Notes under the pieces: generated by a model | Database searches by the model: none | What the model was told of the DNA's origin: nothing | Seen by the model: the letters and a program-made list of their open reading frames with translations, nothing else | DNA from: Steinernema hermaphroditum | Lineage: Eukaryota; Nematoda; Chromadorea; Rhabditida; Steinernematidae | Assembly (NCBI GenBank): GCA_030435675.1 | Contig: CM059622.1 | Coordinates: forward strand, 16,182,001 to 16,246,000 | Direction: 5' to 3' | DNA length: 64,000 nucleotides | Position numbers and translations under genes: made by a program | Part shown: positions 34,150 to 43,046 of the stretch, one piece after another | How the letters are laid out: every line of letters begins with the position of its first letter | Numbering within the stretch: the first letter of the stretch is position 1

Positions 34150-34289
34150 TTATAAGAAAATGTTTGACGGAAGGTGTACGGTAAGGTAAGCAAGTAAAGT
34201 AAGTGAGAGGCATCTTCTGTTCTGTTTTCTAAAAGTGTTCAAACTTCATAAAAGTGAAAAAAGGGTCTATGTTCCAATAGTGGTTGTGT

Positions 34290-34475
34290 TGTGAGCTTCG
34301 TTGTGAGCTTCCCGGCTTCCAGAGGGAATTGGGACACCCGGAAGCCGTAGTCCCACCACCGTTCACAACACGATATCCGACGTGAAGAATCCGGCCACGT
34401 GAGAAGCCATTCCAATGGTTGCCGACGCTCGAAGACGCAACTCCCGGACCAAGACGCAATGCTTCTGTGATAAGG
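34290..34475 (+). repeat. Fragment of the retroposon family
   Basis: The hairpin CGGCTTCC...GGAAGCCG and the following TAGTCCCACCACCG block match the middle of the three full-length copies at 36340, 47742 and 58311. Both ends of the element are missing, so this is an old fragment. Confidence 0.75.
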
Positions 34476-34691
34476 TATCTCAGCTCGTAGCCACATTAAA
34501 TTTACGCTATCTTGTCCGGTCATTATTCTCGTAATAAATTCGGGGCTCATCCAGTTGTTCTTGCAATAACCAATCTCATTTTGGCTACTCTTCATTAATG
34601 CTTCACTCATCTTTTCTGTGAGAATGATTCAAACGGATATGTAAAAAGTGTAGATAGCTTTCTCTCCAATGACCAGTTGCTCCTTTTATTA

Positions 34692-34811
34692 TCCCTCTCT
34701 CGCGATCGGGACTCCAAAAATTGAAACAAACTCATAAAGTGAATCGACGCACGGAATTCTTTAGTAAAAGGCGAAAGAATTTCTCGGTTAACTGCGTCGA
34801 CTCCAGAGACT
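34692..34811 (-). ncRNA. U5 snRNA, second copy
   Basis: Loop 1 CGCCTTTTACTAAAG is identical to the first copy, as are the flanking stem, the Sm site CAATTTTTGGAG and the terminal hairpin GTCCCGATCGCGAGAGAGGGA-like end. Only a few bases differ. The promoter core CGGTGGC lies 42 bases upstream (34847-34853). Confidence 0.94.
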
Positions 34812-35108
34812 GACGACCGATCCTCTCCGATCGACGCCATGCAAATGCCACCGTCGCTACGGGGCGGTGTGGTGTGTCCACGACAGAGAAGGCAGAGAAA
34901 AAGTTCGTTTTGACTTTCTCGCTTAGCAAAAGGGAACACTGCCGTTTAAGTCTATTGTATGGCTGTTTGAAAACATCAACATCGGGGAACGAATTGCGTA
35001 ACAAAGGGAAAGCCGGCGATGTTGGTTCACCAACATTGTATGATTTGTGCAGGGAATGCATGGCTCATAGCGCTTTTAAAACTGACAAACATCAGATACA
35101 AAAAGTAT

Positions 35109-35179
35109 TGCATCGGCCGGGAATCGAACCCGGGCCGCCCGCGTGGCAGGCGAGCATTCTACCACTGAACCACCGATGC
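35109..35179 (-). tRNA. tRNA-Gly(GCC)
   Basis: 71 nt with a fully paired acceptor stem (GCATCGG/CCGATGC), anticodon loop CTGCCAC (GCC) and intact A and B boxes. A TTTTT terminator follows on the minus strand. It shares upstream sequence (GATATCCCACCAAAAC) with the copy at 31721-31791. Confidence 0.96.
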
Positions 35180-35405
35180 TTCTGTTACTGCGCGTACTCC
35201 ACTGATATCCCACCAAAACGCCGCCCGAAAACGTATTTTGTACATATCAAGCCCTGACAATATTTCAGGTCGCTCATCTTTGTACAAAAATCTTTACAGT
35301 GCAAATAGACGCGATTTTAGTGATTTTCTTGCACAGTTCAGATATTTGTTCGATGATCTGATGTTTATCAGCTTTACAAGCGCTAGCTTATAAGCCATAT
35401 TATAT

Positions 35406-35499
35406 GCATCTCGGAAGAGACGCAGTTCCAAAATTTATCTCGCCACTTCTATTTAAAAGAGCGGATCTAATGTTTACTTCAAACTTGGGTAATTAAACC
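35406..35499 (-). ncRNA. SL1 RNA with a variant last leader base
   Basis: Read from 35499 on the minus strand, the leader ends GAA instead of GAG (35478), with donor GTAAAC, as in the copy at 34056. The internal stem has two further changes (TTTTAAATAGAAG). The Sm-type site and terminal hairpin (GCGTCTC-TTCC-GAGATGC) are intact. Confidence 0.95.
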
Positions 35500-35753
35500 G
35501 ACGATGGTGCGGTGTGGAGGCACTTGTGTGGGGAGCGACCGTCTCGTCGCAGCGCTGTGGAATGCCTAATGCAGAGAAAAAGAGAAATCTATCGCGACTG
35601 CAGCGTAAGTTATGGTCGGTGTTGCTCTTTTGCGCGCGGAGAAGCGACGCGGCCAGTGCGAGACATTTCTCTGCGTATCTGGAGTAGACACCCTACAGCA
35701 CTGCAACGCAATAGTCGCTCCCGGCACAAGTGCCTCCACACCTCTCCGTCGTC
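35500..35753. promoter_or_regulatory. Bidirectional SL1/SL1 promoter (254 bp)
   Basis: The third spacer of exactly 254 bp. It is the spacer of 26924-27177 in inverse orientation: here the CGGTCGC core belongs to the minus-strand gene and the diverged TAGTCGC (35712) to the plus-strand gene. Confidence 0.84.
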
Positions 35754-35847
35754 GGTTTAATTACCCAAGTTTGAGGTAAACATTAGATCCGCTCTTTCAA
35801 ATGGAAGTGGCGAGATAAATTTTGGAACTGCGTCTCTTCAGAGATGC
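35754..35847 (+). ncRNA. SL1 spliced leader RNA
   Basis: The leader is exact at 35754-35775, donor GTAAAC, Sm-type site ATAAATTTTGGAAC, terminal hairpin GCGTCTC-TTCA-GAGATGC. Confidence 0.96.
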
Positions 35848-36030
35848 TTATTACAGAGAGATGAGAGTTGAGGGTGAGAAGAGCGACGTTATTTACGGTA
35901 CATGTTCCTTTTATGACTTCTATGATACATCACATGGCGGTAAGCACACAAAGTAGACTGCTCCGATCTGTTTATGCAAATAAACATCGGTTGTTCTTTT
36001 CACCTTCACCATGGTCAAATCATATTTGTG

Positions 36031-36193
36031 CGGGGAAGCGCGAACGCTGTCCCCTGACTCAAAAATTTAGCTGTTGGCCAACTCCAACTCGGAGCTGCCA
36101 CACGGGTCAGCCGGGAGCGAAAGTACAATGTCCCAGCCTCGCCATGGATTCCCCGCCTTGCTGATCGCGGGGAGATCCCAGCCAGGTAAGTTT
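36031..36193 (-). ncRNA. U1 snRNA, second copy
   Basis: Read from 36193 on the minus strand: AAACTTACCTGGCTGGG, GGCGAGGCTGGGACATTG, Sm-type site TAAATTTTTGAGTC, final hairpin GCGTTCGCGCTTCCCC. It is almost identical to the copy at 30984. The PSE core CGGTCGC is at 36228-36234, 41 bases upstream, and the last 45 upstream bases are shared between the two copies. Confidence 0.96.
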
Positions 36194-36339
36194 ATGAGTC
36201 GTCCAGTGCTGGGAACTTATGTGGGCCGCGACCGTTCCGTTGCAACGCATTTATCGCTTCACTGCAGAGAAGCAGAGAAAAGCATCAGATGAGATTCGTG
36301 TGCGCCAGGGAATACTGCGCCCATGTCATCATAAATTGC

Positions 36340-36832
36340 GACTTCACGACTTTATTTCGCGAATCAAAAGCATTATGCCTTGCGCGACACCGAAAATAGA
36401 CAAACAGAGGATGTCTGGCAGACGACTTCATCCCTGGCGCGGCGTAGATGTCGAACCGGTCGTAGACGGCGCACTTCACGGGGCATCTGGGAATCGGCAA
36501 ATCTTCAGCTGCGGCAGCGGAATATCGTTTGCGGCACAGCGGACGCTTCTGAGCTTGCATCTGATGGTCCGTGGTCCGGGAGTTGCGTCTTCGCTGATCC
36601 TCAGAGCGTCGGCGTCCTTCGGGATGACATCTCACGCAGCGTCGGGCGTCGGATTCCTGGCGCCGGCCATCTTGTTGTCAGCGGTGGTGGGACTACGGCT
36701 TCCGGGTGTCCCAATTCCCTCTGGAAGCCGGAACAGTCACAACTGCCACGGGGTTTTGCCATCTGGCCAACCAGACACTCAGAGAGCGACCGGAGGGACC
36801 GACCGCTCGCCACCGCGACACGAGTGAGAGCC
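36340..36832 (-). mobile_element. Non-LTR-type retroposon (SINE-like), copy 1
   Basis: 493 bp, flanked by a perfect 13-bp direct repeat CATCATAAATTGC (36327-36339 and 36833-36845). On the minus strand it begins TCTCACTCGTGTCGCGGTGG, after a few extra bases, and ends in GATTCGCGAAATAAAGTCGTG. Inside are a strong hairpin (CGGCTTCC/GGAAGCCG) and a GAGCG...CGCTC hairpin. There is no reverse transcriptase. The target duplications show insertion by an RNA-copying mechanism; it must use another element's enzymes. Confidence 0.88.
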
Positions 36833-36845
36833 CATCATAAATTGC

Positions 36846-37349
36846 ACACCACTTAAAGTTACATATCTACTTTATTTACCACAATCATCGATGAAACCAC
36901 CATATATGTACAGTAATACAATAGCGATGAACGCATACTAAATAGTACATATAAGAAGAAGAAAAAATACAAAAGATTAGGAGGCAAAGAGAAATGCGTC
37001 GAACGTTCAGCAAGAAAAAGGTCAATCCCAGGAGGCTCTGTTTTTGTCATCGTGATTTATTCCGTCGGTTGGCCCTTGTGCTTTGCCCGTTTTCTTATCG
37101 ATTTTGTACAACAGTGCTTGTCGGACGTGGTCGCAACCATCGACTGTAACTGTGCCACGGATCGTAAGAGAGAAACGGGCAATTGACCAGGGCTCATCCA
37201 AAAGGTTTCTAACGCTGAACAAATTACTACCTCCTCTGGGCGGTATCCCGCTACCGTATACCGTTGACCGCGGATCTTGCTGAACATTAAAAGGGGGACT
37301 TAGTTTCACCGCAAGTTGCCAGTTGCCCGTACGGGTGCGGGACGGACAA
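36846..37349 (-). other. 3' region of the leucine-zipper-like gene, with an open second frame
   Basis: On the minus strand this follows the stop codon at 37350. A frame shifted by one base stays open from 37804 down to 37022, overlapping the annotated protein and adding about 109 codons after its stop. AATAAA on the minus strand at about 36871-36876 is a likely polyadenylation signal, so the mRNA probably covers this second frame. Confidence 0.45.
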
Positions 37350-38327
37350 TCAACAACTAGCGGGACGACAGACTGGATTCGGGACTGTTGGACAGTCCGG
37401 TTCTCTGTCCAACAGTGATTCGAGGTCATGTTCTTGCAGATACTGATCGAGCTCATTGGGGTCGTAGTCGCCAAATAGATACTCATGTATGTCAAATTCG
37501 GGAATTTTAAGGGGCAGATAATAGTTTGTGGGTTGGGTGGTGGGGTCGGAAACCGGATTCGGATGAGTAGCATTTGAATAATAAACACAATCAGGAGAGT
37601 TAGTCGGCGGCGCATTTGGCCAGGAAAATGACGGCTGTTCGAATTGGGTCTCTTGGGTTTGCCCATTTGGATTTGGATTAGAAAATGTGGTAGAGGACCA
37701 CGGTATCTCGAAAATGGGAGGGGGGAAAGGTTGCAGATGCATTGCAAAGGGGGGTTGATAGGTGTGTTCAAGAAACAGATTCTGAGTGGCGGGTGGGTTG
37801 CCAAGATGAGGGCCTGGGTGAGATTCGGGAGCTAGATATACTTCAGGCTCACTGTGGACATTTGCGTTTTGAAGAGAGTGTGGACGACGATCCACAGGAG
37901 ACGTTCCGCATGCCGGCGGATTCGGTGGATTGCCAAATGCGTTTACGATTCCACTTGTAGGAGGTCCGTTTTGTGCAATTTGAGGAGATTCTGCTGACTC
38001 ATCATAAGCAACTGAAGCGGGAGTAAGCAGCGAGCTCGCACTATAACCACTCGGCCGTGTTGTAGTAGGGGCGGCAGCAAGCAAAGACTCCAAATCCTGA
38101 TTGCGATTCCTCAGCTGCGCGTTTTCCTTTTCCAGCTTTTCGATAAGCGCATCCTTGGATTTTTCTCTCTCCTTTGCCTAAACATGACCAGTTGTAATCT
38201 AATAATTTAGAAAACAAAGAGCAATCACGAGCATTTGTCACAAAGTAGAAGAACTTACAATCTCTTGGAATTTCCTTTGACGAAGGGTGGATGGAGAGAC
38301 GGGACCGACCTTGCGCTGTCTTGGCAT
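37350..38327 (-). CDS. Leucine-zipper-like protein, possibly bZIP-derived (298 aa)
   Basis: Two exons: 38327-38259 and 38177-37350, intron of 81 bp with GTAAGT...TTTAG. The N-terminus (MPRQRKVGPVSPSTLRQRKF) is basic and is followed by a coiled coil with heptad hydrophobics: ALIEKLEKENAQLRNRNQDL. This resembles a bZIP, but the basic region lacks the usual N-x7-R signature, so DNA binding is uncertain. The middle is rich in Pro, Asn, Ser and Gln, like a transcription activation region. The C-terminus is acidic (EYLFGDYDPNELDQYLQEHD). A nuclear regulator is the best guess. A second open frame overlaps the C-terminal half (see findings). Confidence 0.6.
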
Positions 38328-38647
38328 CTTCGAAAGTAAACCAAGACAGCATAGAAGAGGGACAGATAACACATCGACGTTTATAACGGTCAGCTCAAAA
38401 AGTACACAAAAGCGGTTCCTAACGCCTCACGTCGTTGCTAAAGACGGAGTACCTGTGGGTCTGTGAGGTGTGCTGATAAGGCACTTCACGTAGCACAGGG
38501 TTGTTTTGGTGATTGCAAAATATTGACATCACAGCAGCACAGTAACATTAGTGAATTGAAAATTTCAGGACCTTCAAACTTAATGCCAGTTTATATAAAA
38601 AAAACTGAACGCAGAAGAATGAAAAAAATGTTATAAAAAACAAAACT

Positions 38648-38718
38648 TGCATCGGCCGGGAATCGAACCCGGGCCGCCCGCGTGGCAGGCGAGCATTCTA
38701 CCACTGAACCACCGATGC
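38648..38718 (-). tRNA. tRNA-Gly(GCC)
   Basis: 71 nt, identical in its mature part to the copy at 35109-35179, with a TTTTGTTTTTTAT terminator on the minus strand. Flanks are mostly different from the other copies apart from GGATATCCC just upstream. Confidence 0.96.
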
Positions 38719-38812
38719 TCAACTATACCAATCACTGGAATTGGATATCCCCTCAGGCATATATCCCAAGCAAAAGTGAGGCAAAAACAGAAGATATGGG
38801 TCATCTCCCATC

Positions 38813-38884
38813 GCGTCTGTGGTGTAATGGTCAGCATGGTTGCCTTCCAAGCAATCGACAGGGGTTCGATTCCCCTCAGACGCA
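38813..38884 (+). tRNA. tRNA-Gly(TCC)
   Basis: 72 nt: acceptor GCGTCTG/CAGACGC, A box TGGTGTAATGGTCAGC, anticodon loop CTTCCAA (anticodon TCC), B box GGTTCGATTCC and terminal A. A TTTT terminator follows. It is divergent from tRNA-Gly(GCC), about 95 bp away. Confidence 0.96.
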
Positions 38885-39107
38885 GAAGCTTTTGCATCTT
38901 CATATGTGTTCTAATTTGTCACTCGAACCATTAAGTGGCATGATTAAGTGGACTTTTGCCTTGATACCAAAAACTTGTATTTATCTCGACATTACTGATC
39001 GATCAAATACTGATTGTCCCAATGTTGTCGGCGTTTTCCTTTATTAGGAATGACAATGGACATGAAACCTTTGCAAAATGAAACGCTATTTTGCACGCCG
39101 GATGCTT

Positions 39108-39160
39108 CGGAGGTGAAGTATACTCGTGGAGGTGAAGTATACTATAGGTGAAGTATACTC
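39108..39160. repeat. Short tandem repeat, about 3 units
   Basis: The phrase GGTGAAGTATACT occurs three times in 50 bases, directly at the left edge of the large palindrome. Confidence 0.8.
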
Positions 39161-40762
39161 TGCAGCGCAAAGCTATAGGGTCACCCCGCTGTGTTTCTGG
39201 CTCTGTCACTTTTCGCATCTGCCCGGAGAAACCGGCATGCGCATGTGGTAGACCGTCCACTGAAACGCAGGGAACGCCACTTTCCCCGGAAACACGTGCA
39301 CACATTAGGAGGGTACGGCAGGTAGAACTTTCCAGTGTACCGTTTTACCTGTGCAAAATTATAGGGTCACTTCCGTATTTTGCGTGAATTTCGCTATTTT
39401 CCTCGCGTTTTTTTGTCTGTTTTCTTTTAATTGACTTCTATTCAGATGTTTATCAACCGTACCGCGCGGAACGAAGCTCTCGGGAGAGCAAAAGGCGGCA
39501 ATTTCGGCGCTTTACAAGACCACCTCCTCGATTCATCGGATCTGCTCCGAAGTTCACCGAAACCAGCACGTGGAGTGCCAATTTTTGTTTCTAGTGAACG
39601 GGTAGGGCTCTGTAATAGGGAAGTCGCGCTCGCCGGTCGTAGCTGCGCGCGAGAAGCACTTGATAGCGCGCATTAGTTCCATGTCTACGATAGATTGTAA
39701 GAGGTTCGTGGAGAATTCTGCAGAATTTGCAGTTGAATTGCCGTCGAAGTGCAATGAATCGGGTGCGAAGCGGAAGTCAGTGGTCAAGCAGCACGTTTTG
39801 ATAATCATTTGAACCGATTTGCGTCGAAACGGGAGCGCTTCAGAGCTTCCCAAACGAACTGAACGCGATCCAAATCAAAACGCTTCCACAGCTGAAGTTT
39901 CCTCCGCAGAATGGACGTTCTTCTCGTTCCAAACACTCCAAAATGTATTCTTCCGTCCAGAAAGCGCTGTTCCATCTGTTCGGATCCGAAACAAACACCT
40001 GAAATTGAAAAAATCAAGATCATTCATCAGTTCACATTTGCATACCTGTGTCCAGACTCGACTCAGATTGTTTCTGGCGTAGTCCAAACGATGCATCTTC
40101 TGAGCGGCGGTCAAACAGGGCGCATTCGATCGTTCATTGTTCCAGCATGCATTCCACTCCTGATTCATTGCACTTCGACGGCAATTCAACTGCAAATTCT
40201 GCAGAATTCTCCACGAACCTCTTACAATCTATCGTAGACATGGAACTAATGCGCGCTATCAAGTGCTTCTCGCGCGCAGCTACGACCGGCGAGCGCGACT
40301 TCCCTATTACAGAGCCCTACCCGTTCACTAGAAACAAAAATTGGCACTCCACGTGCTGGTTTCGGTGAACTTCGGAGCCGATCCGATGAATCGAGGAGGT
40401 GGTCTTGTAAAGCGCCGAAATTGCCGCCTTTTGCTCTCCCGAGAGCTTCGTTCCGCGCGGTACGGTTGATAAACATCTGAATAGAAGTCAATTAAAAGAA
40501 AACAGACAAAAAAACGCGAGGAAAATAGCGAAAATCACGCAAAATACGGAAGTGACCCTATAATTTTGCACAGGTAAAACGGTACACTGGAAAGTTCTAC
40601 CTGCCGTACCCCCCTAATGTGTGCACGTGTTTCCGGGGAAAGTGGCGTTCCCTGCGTTTCAGTGGACGGTCTACCACATGCGCATGCCGGTTTCTCCGGG
40701 CAGATGCGAAAAGTGACAGAACCAGAAACACAGCGGGGTGACCCTATAGCTTTGCGCTGCAG
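39160..40762. mobile_element. Palindromic Tc1/mariner-type transposon relic with 600-bp arms
   Basis: Left arm 39160-39760 and right arm about 40165-40762 are nearly identical inverted copies; outer ends read CTGCAGCGCAAAGC. The 400-bp middle encodes, on the minus strand, a transposase remnant. CLTAAQKMHRLDYARNNLSR fits the start of a Tc1 catalytic domain, and after a probable intron (about 40055 to 39995) a frame reads CGGNFSCGSVLIWIAFSSFG, matching the Tc1/mariner GGGSVMVWGAFS-type block. The frame then ends in a stop. Total length (1.6 kb) is that of Tc1, but the inverted repeats have grown far beyond the usual size. Confidence 0.78.
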
Positions 40763-41066
40763 TGCTTTCATGGGCGCTTTCAACCGATCAAGTTTGTGCC
40801 TTAAGTTCGTGGCGTCAGACCGATGAATAGACTCAAATCTTCAAGCATTGTTCAAGACGAAATCTTTCCAATGTTGCGAATAACATCAATATTTGACTTT
40901 TAACTATTAATTTACAAACGCATTGTGAAAGAGAGCAAACAAAACCGTCTCATGTGATAGAGGTGATAGGGAGAAGCAGCCGTTTTTGGTAAAACATCAG
41001 AACCGCATTCACAGTCTCTCCCTATCGTGCTAATTCGTGTGCTTTCAGTCATCTCTCTGCTAAACA
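40763..41066. other. Upstream region of the small HLH-like gene
   Basis: No gene recognised. CTCCCTATC occurs on both strands at about 40967-40975 and 41022-41030 (inverted). The coding start at 41067 is 20-25 bases after TTTCAG, which could be a trans-splice acceptor. Confidence 0.35.
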
Positions 41067-41457
41067 ATGACCATTAATCGCCCATCTCGTTCCGAAAACA
41101 CTGCTCAAGGCAAATCGAAGGCGCGAATTCGTGCCAACCGGCATTACATGAAGGTCTGATTGGTTTTTTTGCCCAATTTTGAAGCTCAGCTTTCAGAGAA
41201 AGGGAGCTTGGGACTTTCTCCAAGCACTTCGCCCTGTTTTGGAGCAAAACCAAGTTCACATTGTTTTGCAAATGCTTAGCGATTTCTACCAGCAAGAAAA
41301 CTCCCAACTTCATGCCTCCCAACAGGGCGATTCGGTTAACGCGGCAGCTGAACCGCAGTACACCTCGCCCCAGCTTCACGAAGCTGACAACAGTCCCGAA
41401 TCCAGTCTCTATATGCCCACTTATGAGGTGGTTAATACCTATCACCATTCCAGCTAA
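41067..41457 (+). CDS. Small basic helix-loop-helix-like protein (115 aa)
   Basis: Two exons: 41067-41153 and 41197-41457, with a 43-bp intron (GTCTGA...TTTCAG). The N-terminal third is basic (KSKARIRANRHYMKRKGA) and is followed by two predicted amphipathic helices with a very short loop: AWDFLQALRPVLEQ and QVHIVLQMLSDFYQQE. That layout resembles a bHLH domain, but the loop is shorter than normal and the usual Glu of the basic region is missing. The tail is Ser/Gln/His-rich and ends YEVVNTYHHSS. It could be a divergent transcription factor or an unrelated small helical protein. A polyadenylation signal AATAAA lies near 41540. Confidence 0.5.
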
Positions 41458-41637
41458 ACCGAGTGGTCCAACAGTTCTAGTGGCTACTAGTAACAACCTA
41501 TGTTGTTTCTCCCTTTTCAACATGTATGTTGTGTTTGTTCAATAAAGGGATGAATGTCAACGATGTGATTCGGGTCGAAAAGAGCGTATTGCAGGGGTGC
41601 GCATGGGGTTGGCCTATTTTTTCTAACAGCTGCCGCA

Positions 41638-42004
41638 GGCCGATTTGCTGCCCTCAGGATGTTTGTGGCGGGACCACCCGGCCGATTTGCTTCCTCCTCT
41701 AGGCCAGCTTGCTGTCCTCCCATTTCTGACCGTTTTCGTGCGTTTTTTACTATTAGTTTTGAGTCCAAGTTGGAGTCTGAACATCGCTACTGACATGCCA
41801 GAAGTGCCTCCAAATCTAGACCTCCCAAACAAGAAGACATCTTGTTCTGCTCCGTCAACGTTATCGTTGATAGATTTTGTCCACTTTGGATCACTATAGC
41901 ACAAGAATGGTCAAAAACTAGTAAGAACAGCAAGTTGGCCTGGAGAAGGAAGCAGATCGGCCGGGTGGTCCCGCCACGAATACCCTGAGGGCAGCAAATC
42001 GGCA
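41638..42004. mobile_element. Inverted-repeat element (MITE-like)
   Basis: Left arm about 41638-41720 (GCCGATTTGCTGCCCTCAGG...) is mirrored at about 41930-42003 (...CCTGAGGGCAGCAAATCGGC). GGCCGATTTGCTTCC also recurs within each arm. The 200-bp middle has weak inverted similarity near its edges and no coding sequence. Confidence 0.75.
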
Positions 42005-43046
42005 TACAACACCGTCACTAACCGTCACCACCGTATTCCGGGACAACTAAGGGAGATCGTCGCGAGACCATCGCTATTAACATTCATACCGCTACTAGAT
42101 ATTGTCATAAAAACCACGCCAATCACAACAAACAAAATCGGGTCAGCTCAAACCCGGGCAACTGGGTAAGAAAACCATAAAACATCTACTCAGAGATTCT
42201 TTGTTTACAAGAAAGATTGTAAACCGAATGCGACCACCTCCTTTGATGTTACTGATAAGTGTTCGCTGTTAGGTCGATCAATAAAGGCCCCATTTCTTTC
42301 GATGCATAAGACACACGGAGCAATGGAGATAGATTCGCTCCAAAACCTACTAATTTAGATCTCCAGTGGTCTGATGGCTCTTCTGAATCTTCTGAACGAG
42401 CCTTTAGTAGCTGGAGTCGTTGATCTTTGCGTGTTCTTGAGGATGGAAACACAGCTGGAAAGTGTATCATGTGTACAGTAAGGATGTGGGGAGAACGAAG
42501 TTGGACCTTGCAATCAAGCCTCTAGAAATAGCCCACAATCACGTTACGAAAGGTATGATCTTTTCAACGTTCACAATCTGCCTGTTAGTTCATTTGACTA
42601 AAAATAGTCGGAAAAGGAGGGAATTCAGCCTGATAGCAAGCGGAAAAGGGACTTCACAAACATGAAGGCAAATTGTGTAGTTGTGCATACTTCTGTTCGG
42701 GCACTTGTCCTCAGTGTTATCGCATTTTGACATACAACCCTCCATGTAAGCCCTACATTTCTAGTTAACCGTTCCCTACCCCATCCCTTTCCTCGCCTTA
42801 TAGCGTCACCACTACCCTTCACATTGAACTTGCCCACAGCACCTTTCAACGAAACCCAGCACTGCAGCTCCTCTTCCTATCACCTCTGCCTGGCACACTA
42901 CATGTCCTTATCGTGCTACTTTCGGCTCCCAGTGCAGCAGTTCAAAACAGCTCAGCACCGCCAGCCCCTCGCGGCGATTACAATAGATAAAAAAGGCGAC
43001 TCGGCGCCATTCACTCCACTTCGCCGCTCCATTCGAAGCAGCCGCA
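42005..43046. other. Upstream region of the M13 peptidase gene
   Basis: No exon recognised. From about 42770 to 43046 the sequence is C-rich, with CACCTTTCAACG- and CTCCACTTCGCCGC-type words, and likely contains promoter and 5' UTR. Confidence 0.35.

Noticed and set aside
26917..35760. An 82-residue open frame starting MWRHLCGE, conserved in three places (26917-27165, 33795-34046, 35512-35760)
   Set aside because: It lies in the palindromic spacers between divergent SL1 genes. Its conservation is explained by promoter conservation and recent duplication, and it has no start context or splice signals.
38041..38352. Minus-strand frame starting MLSWFTFEDAKTAQG
   Set aside because: It overlaps the first exon and intron of the leucine-zipper-like gene in another frame; the spliced model gives a coiled coil and keeps the frame.
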